Shown: positions 25,418-34,336, counted from the stretch's first letter. The stretch: 64,000 nt of DNA from Saccharopolyspora endophytica (GCF_018070075.1 NZ_JAGPXE010000009.1:1-64000); one strand, 5' to 3'. Made by a program: numbers and translations. Notes: generated by a model from the letters alone, not told the origin.

Positions 25418-26746
25418 CTACTCCATCGGTTTCCCCGTGGTGAGGTCGAGCCGGTAGCTCTCCTCCATCCACTTGATGACGACGACCAGGGAGATCACCG
25501 CGGCGACCGCGAGGTAGCCCCAGACGGCGTAGATCGTGCCGAAGGTGCTCACCAGCAGTGCCGAGACGAACGGCGTGATACCGGAGAACAGGGCGAACGA
25601 GCAGTTGTAGGCGACGCCTCCGGCGCTGAACCGGGTCTTGGTCGCGAACAGCTCGGCCACGCAGACCGTCACGATGCCGGTCAGGAAGAACTCCGGGATC
25701 ACGTAGATCAGCTGCGCGATCACCGCTGCGGTGAACGTGCCCATCTGCGCGACCGCGAAGGCCACCGGGATGAGCACGAGCGCCGAGAGGTACCCGGTGA
25801 TGAGCATCGGACGTCGACCGATCCGGTCCGAGAGAGCACCCGCCAGCGGCAGCAGCGGGATGATCGCCGCGACCGAGATGGCGTTGGAGCCCAGGGCCTC
25901 CGCCCGCGACAGGCCGACGTTGGACGACAGGAACTCCGGCAGGTACGTGACCCAGGTGTAGGACACGATCGCCAGGGTGATCGACGAGCCGCAGAACACC
26001 AGCATCTCGCGCCACTGCGACTTGAACGCCTCGGTGAGAGGTGCCTTGACGACCTCCGCGCCGTCGGCGGTGGCCTTGACGAACTCCGGCGTCTCGCCGA
26101 CGCGCTTGCGCACCCAGAGCCCGACGAGGCTCAGCGGCAGCGCGAGCAGGAACGGGATCCGCCAGCCGTAGCTCTGCAGCGCGGCGTCGTCGAAGACGGC
26201 GGCGGTGAGCGCGGAAACGCCCGCGCCGCCGAGGATTCCGACGAACACGCTGATCGAGACGAACGAGGTGTAGTAGGCGCGTCGTTTCGGTTCGGCCCAT
26301 TCCACGACGAACGCGATGGCGCCCACGTACTCGCCGCCGGAGATCAGGGCCTGCATCATCCTCATCGCCAGCAGCAGCAGCGGCGCGAGCATGCCGACCT
26401 GCGCGTAGCTGGGCAGCACACCGATCAGCGCGGTGCACAGACCCATCAGCGCGATCGTCCACAGCAGAACGCTCCGGCGACCGAAGCGGTCACCCCAACG
26501 CCCGAGGATCATGCCGCCGAGGGGCCGGATGATCGTGCCGATGGCCAGGATCGCGTACGTGCTCAGGACACCGACGACGGGATCCTGGGAGGGGAAGAAC
26601 ACCGGCGCCATGACCGGTGCGAGATAGCCGTAGATGCCGAAATCGAACTGCTCGACGAAGTTGCCGATCACGCCGGCCGTGACGGCTCTGCGCATCGGTT
26701 CTTTGGACTGTGCCTGCTTTTCGGGCACGGGAGTTGAAGTCGACAA
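25418..26746 (-). CDS. MFS transporter, MHS type
   Basis: A 442-residue MHS symporter: GVIGNFVEQFDFGIYGYLAP, RWGDRFGRRSVLLWT, ALISGGEYVGAIAFVVEW, YGWRIPFLLALPLSL and SDRIGRRPMLITGY. A TTG at 26746 with CGGAG 6 nt upstream is preferred; a GTG eight codons later is possible. Divergent from the histidinol-dehydrogenase-like gene across a 273-bp region with repeated TGCATACGGAT boxes, so it most likely imports the substrate of that enzyme. Confidence 0.85.
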   Translation of the reverse strand: MSTSTPVPEKQAQSKEPMRRAVTAGVIGNFVEQFDFGIYGYLAPVMAPVFFPSQDPVVGVLSTYAILAIGTIIRPLGGMILGRWGDRFGRRSVLLWTIALMGLCTALIGVLPSYAQVGMLAPLLLLAMRMMQALISGGEYVGAIAFVVEWAEPKRRAYYTSFVSISVFVGILGGAGVSALTAAVFDDAALQSYGWRIPFLLALPLSLVGLWVRKRVGETPEFVKATADGAEVVKAPLTEAFKSQWREMLVFCGSSITLAIVSYTWVTYLPEFLSSNVGLSRAEALGSNAISVAAIIPLLPLAGALSDRIGRRPMLITGYLSALVLIPVAFAVAQMGTFTAAVIAQLIYVIPEFFLTGIVTVCVAELFATKTRFSAGGVAYNCSFALFSGITPFVSALLVSTFGTIYAVWGYLAVAAVISLVVVIKWMEESYRLDLTTGKPME

Positions 26747-26863
26747 ACGTAGCTCCGAGATCCGGGGCGGGCATCTTCGCCCGCGCATGCCTGTTGCTCG
26801 ATCGGACGAGTCGGCGGATTCGCAAGAGAGTCGCAGCGCCCGAATCGTGTGTCAAGCCCCACA

Positions 26864-26928
26864 TGCATACGGATGAATTCACGATGCGGGAGGATCAAGC
26901 CAGTTCGACACCGGCTGTGCATACGGAT
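26864..26928. promoter_or_regulatory. Paired TGCATACGGAT boxes
   Basis: The 11-mer TGCATACGGAT occurs at 26864-26874 and again at 26918-26928, 54 bp apart (about five helical turns), between the divergent MFS and histidinol-dehydrogenase-like genes. Likely binding sites for a shared regulator. Confidence 0.55.
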
Positions 26929-26943
26929 TAGCTGATCGTGATC

Positions 26944-26962
26944 GCATAGGGTTGCCCTATGC
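26944..26962. promoter_or_regulatory. 8-bp inverted repeat GCATAGGG-TTG-CCCTATGC
   Basis: A perfect inverted repeat with 3-nt spacer, 58 bp upstream of the histidinol-dehydrogenase-like gene. Its symmetry is typical of GntR or similar dimer operators; a short terminator is less likely at this site. Confidence 0.6.
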
Positions 26963-27019
26963 CTCTTACAAGAAACTCCACTCTTGTCCTGTGGTCCAGC
27001 CCCGCTTAGCGTTCGCCTC

Positions 27020-28351
27020 ATGCGATTCAGCTCACGGCTGCTCGGCGACCTGGCCGGGCGGTTCGAACACCTCAAAGCGCCCGCCTCGGACGCACCCGCG
27101 GCCCAGCAGGATCCCCGCGTGGCGCAACGCGTCTCGGAGATGCTCGGCGAGATCGAACGGGACGGCTTCGACGCGGTGCTGCGCTACGCGCGCGACCTGG
27201 ACGGCTGGGACAAGCCGGACGTCGAGCTCAGCCAGGAGGCCATCAGGGCTTCCGGTGACGCGCTCACGCCCGAGCACCGCGCGGCGCTGGAACTCGGCGC
27301 CGAGCGCACCCGGCGGTTCGCCGACCTGCAGCGCGCGGGCCTGTCCGACGCCGAGGTCGAGCTCGCCCCCGGCTTGACCACCGGGTACCGCTACGTGCCG
27401 GTGCAGAGCGTCGGTGCCTACCTGCCCGCGGGCCGGTTCCCGCTGACCGCCGGCGCGTTCATGACCGTCGGCGTCGCCAAGGCCGCCGGGGTGCCGACCG
27501 TGGTGGCGTGCCTGCCGCCCGGCAAGAACGGCGAGGCGGACCCGGCGGTGGTGTACTCCGCGCACCTGTCGGGCGTGGACCGGGTGTTCGTGCTCGGTGG
27601 CGTGCAGGCGCTCGCGGCGATGTCGTTCGGCCTGCTCGGCGAGGCGCCGGTGGACATGATCGTCGGCGCGGGCAACGCCTTCGTCGCCGAGGCCAAGCGG
27701 CAGCTGTTCGGCCGCGTGGCCATCGACCTGCTGGCCGGACCGTCGGAGGTCGCGGTGATCGCCGACGAGACGGCCGATCCGGAACTGGTCGCCGCCGACC
27801 TGCTCGGCCAGGCCGAGCACGGCGTCAACTCCCCGGCCGCGCTGGTGACCACCTCCCGCGAGCTGGGCGAAGCGGTCATCGAGGAGGCCGACAAGCAGCT
27901 CTCCTCGCTGGCCACCGAGGAGATCGCCGGCCCGGCCTGGCGCGACTTCGGCTCGGTGACCTGGGCGCAGGACCGCGAGACGGCCGTGGCGCTGATGGAC
28001 GACCTGGCTCCCGAGCACCTGGAGATCCAGACCGCCGACGATGACTACTACCACGCCTCGCTGCGCAACTACGGCTCGATCTTCCTGGGCACGTGGAGCA
28101 CGGTCGCCTACTCCGACAAGGGCATGGCGGGCACCAACCACGTGCTGCCCACTGCGGGCGGCGCCCGGCACAGCGCGGGCCTGTCCGTGTCTCGATTCCT
28201 GAAACCGCTGACGTACCAGCGGGTTTCGAAGGAGGCGACGCCACTGCTGGCCGAGGCCGTGGAGACGATTTCCGACTACGAGGGCATGGCGGCGCACCAG
28301 GCCACCGCGACGCTGCGGCTGGAGCGCCTCCGGGAAGGCGACGCACGATGA
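27020..28351 (+). CDS. Histidinol dehydrogenase-family enzyme (catabolic paralogue)
   Basis: A 443-residue HisD-fold NAD-dependent alcohol dehydrogenase. Conserved parts include VQSVGAYLPAGRFPLTAGAF, DMIVGAGNAFVAEAKRQLFG, DLLAGPSEVAVIADE, DLLGQAEHGVNSPAALVT (zinc-ligand Gln/His region), DLAPEHLEIQT and AGTNHVLPTAGGARHSAGLS. ATG at 27020. No histidine-biosynthesis genes are near; instead it is coupled (ATGA) to a tandem SnoaL gene and divergent from an MHS transporter, as in HisD-like dehydrogenases that oxidise compounds such as dihydroxypropanesulfonate. The real substrate is unknown. Confidence 0.85.
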   Translation: MRFSSRLLGDLAGRFEHLKAPASDAPAAQQDPRVAQRVSEMLGEIERDGFDAVLRYARDLDGWDKPDVELSQEAIRASGDALTPEHRAALELGAERTRRFADLQRAGLSDAEVELAPGLTTGYRYVPVQSVGAYLPAGRFPLTAGAFMTVGVAKAAGVPTVVACLPPGKNGEADPAVVYSAHLSGVDRVFVLGGVQALAAMSFGLLGEAPVDMIVGAGNAFVAEAKRQLFGRVAIDLLAGPSEVAVIADETADPELVAADLLGQAEHGVNSPAALVTTSRELGEAVIEEADKQLSSLATEEIAGPAWRDFGSVTWAQDRETAVALMDDLAPEHLEIQTADDDYYHASLRNYGSIFLGTWSTVAYSDKGMAGTNHVLPTAGGARHSAGLSVSRFLKPLTYQRVSKEATPLLAEAVETISDYEGMAAHQATATLRLERLREGDAR

Positions 28352-29508
28352 CCGAGGTTTCCGAGCAGCCCGCGGGATCCCCCGGCGGCACCATGGAGTC
28401 CGGCAAGCGCACGATGCCGAGCGACTTCAGCATCGCCGTGCGCCCCGGTGCGGGCGCGACGCTGGGCGGGGTGAACTACGGCGGTGAGCGCCGCCAGTCG
28501 ATGGAGGGGTTCGAGGACGCCTACACCGACATCGTCGACTACATCGTCCGGATCACCCACCGCATCTGGGAAGACCAGGACATCGGCTACATCTACGACA
28601 CCTACGCGCAGGGCTGCCGCCTCTACGACGACAGCGGCGTGAAGTTCGGGGTGGAGCGGCTGATCGACGGCACGACGCAGAGCATCAACGCCTTCCCGGA
28701 CTGCCGTCACTACGCCGATGACGTGATCTGGGCGGGCAGCGACACCGAAGGGTTCGTCACCTCGCACCGGGCCATCAACATCGGCCACCACACCGGTCCC
28801 TGGCGCTGGGGTCCGCCCACCGGCCGCAGGCTGGAGACCTGGGTGATGGCCAACTGCGTGGTGTGGCAGAACGAGATCTACGAGGAGTGGGTCCTCTACA
28901 ACACCGCGGCCAAGCTCCAGCAGCTCGGCATCAACGTGGCCGAGGCGGCGCGCACCTACGCCCGCGAAGGCGGCCTCGTCCCGGTCTCGGAGCGCCCCTC
29001 CTCGGAGGCGCTGCGGCTGGTCGGCGGCCGCAAGCCGATCGTGCTGCCGGAACCGGACAACAAGGCCGGTTTCGACGTGGAAGGCTCCGTGCGGGCGTTG
29101 TGGCACAACGTCTTCAACCGCCGGGACCTGAGCGCGGTCGACCGGTTCTACGCCGAGAACGTCCGCTGGCACGGCACCACCAACCGCACCGGCTACGGCC
29201 GGTCGGACGTGCGCGCCATGGCCCGCAGCCTGCTGGCCACCTTCCCCGACCTGGGCGTGCAGGTCGACGAGGTGTACTGGATGGGCAACGACACCGACGG
29301 CTACAGCATCTCGGTGCGCTGGTCGGGTGCCGGCACGCACCGCGGCTTCGGCCTCTACGGCAAGCCCACCGGCCGGCGGGCGCACCTCTGGGGCATGTCG
29401 CAGCTCTACGTGATGCACGGCCGCATCGTCGAGGAGTGGTCGCTGTTCAACGAGTTCGACGTCATCGCTCAGCTCGTGAGCGAGGACGGCGGACCGGAAC
29501 TCCGCTGA
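28348..29508 (+). CDS. Tandem SnoaL-like (NTF2-fold) protein
   Basis: A 386-residue protein with two SnoaL/NTF2-like halves. The first (about residues 50-190) has ITHRIWEDQDIGYIYDTYAQ and HRAINIGHHTG; the second (about 235-380) has WHNVFNRRDLSAVDRFYAEN and WHGTTNRTGYGRSDVRAMAR. Both halves end with NEIYEEWVLYNT and HGRIVEEWSLFNEFD, the same beta-strand/EEW motif, indicating internal duplication. Translationally coupled (ATGA) to the dehydrogenase, so it probably acts on the same substrate as an isomerase, dehydratase or accessory. A terminator follows. Confidence 0.8.
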   Translation: MTEVSEQPAGSPGGTMESGKRTMPSDFSIAVRPGAGATLGGVNYGGERRQSMEGFEDAYTDIVDYIVRITHRIWEDQDIGYIYDTYAQGCRLYDDSGVKFGVERLIDGTTQSINAFPDCRHYADDVIWAGSDTEGFVTSHRAINIGHHTGPWRWGPPTGRRLETWVMANCVVWQNEIYEEWVLYNTAAKLQQLGINVAEAARTYAREGGLVPVSERPSSEALRLVGGRKPIVLPEPDNKAGFDVEGSVRALWHNVFNRRDLSAVDRFYAENVRWHGTTNRTGYGRSDVRAMARSLLATFPDLGVQVDEVYWMGNDTDGYSISVRWSGAGTHRGFGLYGKPTGRRAHLWGMSQLYVMHGRIVEEWSLFNEFDVIAQLVSEDGGPELR

Positions 29509-29520
29509 TCCCCGCCTTCC

Positions 29521-29552
29521 GCCCGGGTGCCGCGACTCGTGGCCACCCGGGC
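29521..29552 (+). terminator. Terminator hairpin after the SnoaL gene
   Basis: GCCCGGGTG (29521-29529) and CACCCGGGC (29544-29552) form a 9-bp GC stem 13 nt after the stop codon, with further GCC/GGC pairing inside the loop. Confidence 0.65.
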
Positions 29553-29672
29553 GGGTGAACGGGGCCCGCGTTCCTGTGAAACGGGCCGGTGGCAGACTCG
29601 AGGCGCTGGACATTACCAACAGGTAATGGCACATTCGACGTTTGCACGCACGGCCGCGAGGAGGCAGTGGAC

Positions 29673-30071
29673 GTGAGCGGTTCCGAAGTCGACGCCCTGC
29701 TCGACGAGCTCCGGCAGCAAGGCTGGGAGTCCTACGTGTTCGGGCCGCGCGACGACCCGAGCGCGGTCGGCATGGCCTACCGCTGGCAGACCTGCGCCGA
29801 CGTCCTGGTGCTGCACGCCGAGGACGAGGCCACCGCCTACCGGATGCCGCTGTGCCCGAACGCCGATCTCTTCGCGCCCGAGATCGTGTCCTGGCACTAC
29901 CACGCCCCCGCCGAGTGGACGATCCGCGCCGTGCTCTCACTCCCCCGCCCCGGCACCCCCGACGCACCGCTGGCGATGCTGACCCCACCGCCCGACTGCG
30001 GGGTTCCCGCCCACCTGCGCCGCAGGATGACCATCAGGCCCAACCCCCGCCGCACCCACGCCACCACCTGA
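29673..30071 (+). CDS. Hypothetical protein, 132 residues
   Basis: No family recognised. The protein has no signal or membrane segment and starts VSGSEVDALLDELRQQGWES, then WQTCADVLVLHAEDEATAYR and HYHAPAEWTIRAVLSLPRPG, and ends in an Arg/Pro-rich tail. The GTG at 29673 is chosen because GAGGAGG lies 8 nt upstream; a GTG six bases earlier would be too close. Codon use and the ribosome site support a real gene. Stands alone between a terminator and the decarboxylase gene. Confidence 0.6.
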   Translation: MSGSEVDALLDELRQQGWESYVFGPRDDPSAVGMAYRWQTCADVLVLHAEDEATAYRMPLCPNADLFAPEIVSWHYHAPAEWTIRAVLSLPRPGTPDAPLAMLTPPPDCGVPAHLRRRMTIRPNPRRTHATT

Positions 30072-30122
30072 TCAGGTTCGTTCTGCGCTGCCGCGGCCCG
30101 CTTCCGGGCGCAACCTGAGCTG

Positions 30123-31508
30123 GTGCCGCTGACGCATCCGGACAACACGCCTCGCCCGCACCGCAGCGAACTCGCGGTGAACCCGATCTTCACGCGCGAA
30201 CCCGTGCACGTGCCGACCTACGACCTCCCCAGCCGGGGAACCGATCCCGAGGTCGCCTACCAGATCGTGCACGACGAGCTGATGCTCGACGGCAACGCGC
30301 GGCTGAACCTGGCGACCTTCGTGTCGACCTGGATGGAACCGCAGGCCGCCCGGCTGATGGCGGAGTGCTTCGACAAGAACATGATCGACAAGGACGAGTA
30401 CCCGCGCACCGCGGCCCTGGAGGACCGGTGCGTGCGGATGCTCGCCGGGCTGTGGCATGCGCCCGACCCGCACCACGTCGTCGGCTGCTCCACCACCGGA
30501 TCGTCCGAGGCGTGCATGCTCGCCGGCCTCGCGCTCAAACGACGCTGGCGGGGAACCGGCACGCCCAACGTCGTGCTCGGCGCCAACGTGCAGATCTGCT
30601 GGGAGAAGTTCGCCAACTTCTTCGAGGTCGAACCGCGGTACGTGCCGATGGAGGGCGACCGCTTCACGCTCTCCGCCGAGGAGGCGCTGCGGCGGGTCGA
30701 CGAGAACACCATCGGCGTCGTGACCATCATGGGCTCGACCTTCGACGGCTCCTACGAGCCGGTCGCCGAGGTCTGCCACGCGCTCGACGAGCTGGCCTCG
30801 CGCGGCGGTCCGGACGTGCCGGTGCACGTCGACGGCGCCTCCGGGGCGATGATCGCGCCGTTCCTGGACCCGGACCTGGTGTGGGACTTCCGGCTGCCGC
30901 GGGTGGCCTCGATCAACACCTCCGGGCACAAGTACGGGCTGGTCTACCCGGGCGTGGGCTGGGTCGTGTGGCGCACGCCCGACGCGTTGCCCGACGAGCT
31001 GGTGTTCCGGGTGAACTACCTCGGCGGCGAGATGCCGACCTTCGCGCTGAACTTCTCCCGGCCGGGAGCGCAGGTGGCCGCGCAGTACTTCACCTTCCTG
31101 CGGCTGGGATTCGACGGGTTCCGGCGGGTGCAGCAGGAGTGCCGCGACGTGGCGATGCGACTGGCCCGCGAGATCGCCGCGCTCGGGCCGTTCGAGCTGC
31201 TCACCGACGGCAGCCACATCCCGGCCTTCGCGTTCACGCTGCGCGACAACGTCCGGAGTTATTCCGTATTCGACGTTTCCACTGCTCTGCGCGCCAGCGG
31301 TTGGCTCGTTCCGGCCTACACCTTCCCCGAGGAGCGGACCGACCTGGCAGCACTGCGGATCGTGGTGCGCAACGGGTTCAGCCACGACCTGGCCGACCTG
31401 CTGCTCGACGACCTGCGCCGCGCCATGCCGGCGCTGGAGGCGCAGACCGCGCCCGCTCGGGGTCACGACTCCGCGGGGTTCGCCCACGGAGCCCGTTCCC
31501 GCGACTGA
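30123..31508 (+). CDS. Glutamate decarboxylase-like PLP enzyme
   Basis: A 461-residue group II PLP decarboxylase with the GadA/B layout: N-terminal DPEVAYQIVHDELMLDGNAR, substrate region NLATFVSTWMEP, cofactor motifs VGCSTTGSSEACMLAGLALK and VDGASGAMIAPFLDP, and the Schiff-base lysine in INTSGHKYGLVYPGVGW (K270). FRVNYLGGEMPTFALNFSRP matches the glutamate decarboxylase family closely. GTG start at 30123; the next in-frame start would remove a conserved region. It would convert glutamate to GABA, consuming a proton. No GABA antiporter is adjacent. Confidence 0.9.
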   Translation: MPLTHPDNTPRPHRSELAVNPIFTREPVHVPTYDLPSRGTDPEVAYQIVHDELMLDGNARLNLATFVSTWMEPQAARLMAECFDKNMIDKDEYPRTAALEDRCVRMLAGLWHAPDPHHVVGCSTTGSSEACMLAGLALKRRWRGTGTPNVVLGANVQICWEKFANFFEVEPRYVPMEGDRFTLSAEEALRRVDENTIGVVTIMGSTFDGSYEPVAEVCHALDELASRGGPDVPVHVDGASGAMIAPFLDPDLVWDFRLPRVASINTSGHKYGLVYPGVGWVVWRTPDALPDELVFRVNYLGGEMPTFALNFSRPGAQVAAQYFTFLRLGFDGFRRVQQECRDVAMRLAREIAALGPFELLTDGSHIPAFAFTLRDNVRSYSVFDVSTALRASGWLVPAYTFPEERTDLAALRIVVRNGFSHDLADLLLDDLRRAMPALEAQTAPARGHDSAGFAHGARSRD

Positions 31509-31581
31509 ATCGCGAACGGTGAAAACTTCCCGGACAGCGGGAAACCCCAGCCCGCAGCCGGTGGGGACGATCACGCTCAGT

Positions 31582-31595
31582 CGATCAGCTGATCG
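31582..31595. promoter_or_regulatory. 14-bp palindrome CGATCAGCTGATCG before the sigma factor gene
   Basis: A perfect 14-bp palindrome 33 bp upstream of the ECF sigma start. Candidate operator; the binder is unknown. Confidence 0.4.
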
Positions 31596-31628
31596 CAAGC
31601 CGTTCGGGGCCGACTAGCCTGCCCGGTT

Positions 31629-32180
31629 ATGAGTCGTTCCGAGGACGCGAACGCGCGGCTGACCGAGCTCGCGCTGCAGGCGCGTCGCGGTGACCCGCAC
31701 GCCATGGAGTCGTTCATCCGGGAGAGCCAGCACGACGTCTGGCGCTTCGTCGCGCACCTGGCCGGGCCGCACCTCGCCGACGACCTCGCTCAGGAGACGT
31801 TCCTGCGCGCGTTCCGCAGCATCCGCCGGTTCAACGCCCGCTCCTCGGCCCGCACCTGGCTGCTCACGATCGCCCGCCGCGTGGTCGTCGACCAGATCCG
31901 CTACGAGCGCTCGCGCCCGCGCACCACCCACGCCACCCCGGCCACCGAGCCGCCCTCGCCGGACACGGGTTTCGAGAACGTCGTCGAGCTCAACCTGCTG
32001 CTGAGCGACCTCGACCCGGAACGCCGCGAAGCCCTGGTCCTCACCCAGGTCCTGGGCCTCCCCTACGCCGAAGCCGCCCACGTCACCGGCTGCCCGATCG
32101 GCACCATCCGCTCCCGAGTCGCCCGAGCCCGCGACCAACTCCTGGCCACCCAAACCCACCAAGACGAAGAAACCGGCTGA
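31629..32180 (+). CDS. ECF-subfamily RNA polymerase sigma factor (SigC-like)
   Basis: A 183-residue extracytoplasmic-function sigma factor: sigma2 with [20 protein letters not shown] and [20 protein letters not shown], a short linker, and sigma4 with [40 protein letters not shown]. Size and motifs resemble SigC-type factors. A zf-HC2 membrane protein on the same strand (32718) is the probable anti-sigma partner, but the two are separated by 537 bp holding a tandem repeat, an unusual break in such a pair. Confidence 0.9.
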   Translation: MSRSEDANARLTELALQARRGDPHAMESFIRESQHDVWRFVAHLAGPHLADDLAQETFLRAFRSIRRFNARSSARTWLLTIARRVVVDQIRYERSRPRTTHATPATEPPSPDTGFENVVELNLLLSDLDPERREALVLTQVLGLPYAEAAHVTGCPIGTIRSRVARARDQLLATQTHQDEETG

Positions 32181-32266
32181 CCAGACCCCTCGCGCAACTA
32201 CGCGGTAAACGGCCTCCCCGGCTACCCCCATCAACCGACGATCCGCCGGTCCCGCCCAGAACACCG

Positions 32267-32574
32267 GATTACGGCAGTAATCATGCCCCCGATTACGGCG
32301 GTAATCAGGGTCGCGGGACCGCCCGGACACGCTGGCGGTCACCCAGCCTCACGGATTTCAGCGGAGATCCGGGAACCCGACTTCCACTGAAATCGGGAAC
32401 CCAGCCCGGGGGCACCGATGAACCGCTGGTCCTGCCCAGAGCACCGGATTACGGCAGTAATCGTGTCCCTGATTACGGCGGTAATCAGGGTCTTGGGGCG
32501 GCCCCGGACACGGTGGTGGTCGCCCGGCCTCACGGGTTTCAGCGGAAATCCGGGGCCTGAGTTCCACTGAAATC
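32267..32574. repeat. Two ~180-bp tandem units holding eight 16-nt hairpins (cluster 2)
   Basis: A unit of about 180 bp (from about 32226) is repeated once (from about 32406). Each holds four hairpins: GATTACGGCAGTAATC (32267, 32447), GATTACGGCGGTAATC (32291, 32471), a GATTTCAGCGGAAATC type (32354, 32535) and a GATTTCCACTGAAATC type (32379, 32559). Neighbouring hairpins are 24-25 bp apart. Both classes share GATTWC-NNNN-GWAATC. This occupies most of the 537-bp gap between the sigma factor and its membrane partner; no gene is seen there. Confidence 0.85.
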
Positions 32575-32717
32575 GGGAACTCGGCTGGGGGTGAGGGTGA
32601 GCGTTGATCATGGGGGCTTCGGGGCGGGACCGGGCGGTGGTGAGGCTCGGTCACGGCGTCTCGGGGTGCGGGTGACCCGGTGGGAACTTCTGGGGTGCGG
32701 GGAGCGACAGTAGTGGT

Positions 32718-33404
32718 GTGGACTGTTGCGTGTGCCGGGAGGCGCTGTCGGCGCGGTTGGACGGCGAGGAGCCTCCGGCGGCCTGGGCAGAGGTGGAGCG
32801 GCATCTCGCCGAGTGCGGTGAGTGCCAGGACTGGGAATCCCGCGCCGTCGCGTTGAGCAGGGAGTTGCGGGTGCGGGCGGTGCCGAGCACCCCCGACCTG
32901 ACCGCGTCGGTGATGCGGGCGCTGCCGGCGCCCGCGGTCCGGCGCTGGCCCCGCGTGCTGCTCGCCGTCGTCGCAGTCGTGCAGATCGCGCTGGGCGTCG
33001 CGCAGCTGCTGGGCACCGGCGGCCACGAGGCGATGGCCGGGCACGTCTTCCACGAGAGCACCGCCTGGAACCTCGCGCTCGGAGCCGGGTTCGGCTGGGC
33101 GGCCTGGCGGGTCCGCGCGGGTGCCGGGATGGTGCCGGTGCTCGGTGCGTTCCTCGCCGTGCTCACCTTCGTCAGCGTCCAGGACCTGGTGGCCGAGGTC
33201 GTCACCACCGGTCGCCTCGTCTCGCACCTGCCGCTGGTGGCGGCGCTGGTGCTGCTGCTGGTCATCCGCCACGACCACCGGGACGGCGAAACCGGCCCGG
33301 GCCACGGCATCCGCCCGGGCGAGAACACCATCGCCGCGGACGATCCCGACGAACCGGCGCCACCGCGCGAGCTCGGCCCGACCGCCTACCGCAGGGCCGG
33401 ATAG
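32718..33404 (+). CDS. zf-HC2 membrane protein, putative anti-sigma factor
   Basis: A 228-residue protein. Residues 1-37 hold a zf-HC2 zinc motif (CCVCREALSARLDGEE, then HLAECGECQDW: H-x3-C-x2-C), the anti-sigma fingerprint. Several membrane helices follow (VLLAVVAVVQIALGVAQLLG; MVPVLGAFLAVLTFVSVQDL; LVAALVLLLVI) and a disordered acidic C-terminus. GTG start at 32718. On the same strand as the ECF sigma gene, it probably sequesters that factor at the membrane in response to an envelope or metal signal; the partner assignment is inferred from adjacency. Confidence 0.8.
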   Translation: MDCCVCREALSARLDGEEPPAAWAEVERHLAECGECQDWESRAVALSRELRVRAVPSTPDLTASVMRALPAPAVRRWPRVLLAVVAVVQIALGVAQLLGTGGHEAMAGHVFHESTAWNLALGAGFGWAAWRVRAGAGMVPVLGAFLAVLTFVSVQDLVAEVVTTGRLVSHLPLVAALVLLLVIRHDHRDGETGPGHGIRPGENTIAADDPDEPAPPRELGPTAYRRAG

Positions 33405-33446
33405 GAGCTGTTGAAGAACGCGGAGCCGTTTCAGGTGTGAGACTCA

Positions 33447-33463
33447 ACCTGCACGCCGCAGGT
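33447..33463. terminator. Short hairpin between convergent genes
   Basis: ACCTGC-ACGCC-GCAGGT is a perfect 6-bp stem between the convergent zf-HC2 and methyltransferase genes. The preceding bases (33415-33446) resemble part of the repeat at 36558-36600, so this may be a degenerate copy of that element rather than a dedicated terminator. Confidence 0.45.
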
Positions 33464-33475
33464 ACGCCGCGACGC

Positions 33476-34318
33476 CTAGCGCTTGCGGGCCATGGCGGCC
33501 CAGTAATAGGCGCTGCGCGGGTCGACCTCGTGCTGCGGGTGGAGCTTGGTGATCCCGGCCGGCTCCGGGTCGGGCCGCCACGCCAGCACCGGCGCCACCC
33601 CGGGCTCGACCAGGTCCAGGCCCTCGAAGAGCGCGGCGACCTCGTCCTGACCGCGCGGCTGGAACGGGATCCCGGACTGCTCGGCGGAGGCCACCACGCC
33701 CGCCATCGCCTCCGGGGCGAAGTCGGCGGTGGGGTGGGTGATCGTCAGGTAGCTGCCCGAGGGGACCGCGTCCATCAGCTTGCCGAGCACCTGCTCGACC
33801 TCCGCGTTCTCCCGGAAGTACATGAGCACCGCCACCAGCATCACGGCGGTCGGCTGCGTCAGGTCGAGCGTTTCGGCCAGCGCCGGGTCGGACAGGATCG
33901 AGTCCGGGTCGTGCAGGTCGGCGAAGATGAACCGGGTCGCGCCCTCGTCGGTGCTGGTCATCAGCGCGCGGGCGTGGGCGAGGACGATCGGGTCGTTGTC
34001 GACGTAGACCACGCGGCTGGCCGGTTCGGCGCTCTGCGCGACCTCGTGCACGTTGCCGCTGGTGGGGATTCCGGTGCCGATGTCGAGGAACTGCCGGATG
34101 CCGCACTCCTGCACCAGGTACCGCACCGCGCGCCCGACGAACGCCCGGTTCGCGCGCGCCATGGTCTTGATGGTCGGGATGTGCTCGGCGATCACGTCGC
34201 CCAGCGCGCGGTCGGCCTCGAAGTTGTCCTTGCCGCCCAACCAGTAGTCGTAGACCCGCGCCTCGTGCGCGACGGTGGTGTCGATCTCGACCGGTAGCCG
34301 GCCGCCCTGCTCGCTCAT
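33476..34318 (-). CDS. SAM-dependent methyltransferase, DUF574 family
   Basis: A 280-residue protein of the actinobacterial DUF574 methyltransferase family. It carries ARVYDYWLGGKDNFEADRA, the SAM-binding FLDIGTGIPTSGNVHEVAQ, VVYVDNDPIVLAHARALM, PTAVMLVAVLMYFRENAEVE and the C-terminal DPRSAYYWAAMARK. The ATG at 34318 is preferred because GAGGG lies 6 nt upstream; an ATG two codons earlier is too close to that site. Such genes often sit beside XRE/DUF397 pairs, as here. Substrate unknown. Confidence 0.88.
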   Translation of the reverse strand: MSEQGGRLPVEIDTTVAHEARVYDYWLGGKDNFEADRALGDVIAEHIPTIKTMARANRAFVGRAVRYLVQECGIRQFLDIGTGIPTSGNVHEVAQSAEPASRVVYVDNDPIVLAHARALMTSTDEGATRFIFADLHDPDSILSDPALAETLDLTQPTAVMLVAVLMYFRENAEVEQVLGKLMDAVPSGSYLTITHPTADFAPEAMAGVVASAEQSGIPFQPRGQDEVAALFEGLDLVEPGVAPVLAWRPDPEPAGITKLHPQHEVDPRSAYYWAAMARKR

Positions 34319-34336
34319 CGGCATCCCTCGGATTGC

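Noticed and set aside
27020..28351. Histidine biosynthesis hisD
   Set aside because: No other his gene is near, and the coupled SnoaL gene and divergent transporter indicate a catabolic role. A true hisD may exist elsewhere.
32267..32574. Rho-independent terminator function of the hairpin cluster
   Set aside because: Stems are only 6 bp, unstable singly, occur in the sense direction inside a likely sigma/anti-sigma operon, and similar units appear at sites with other, much stronger terminators.
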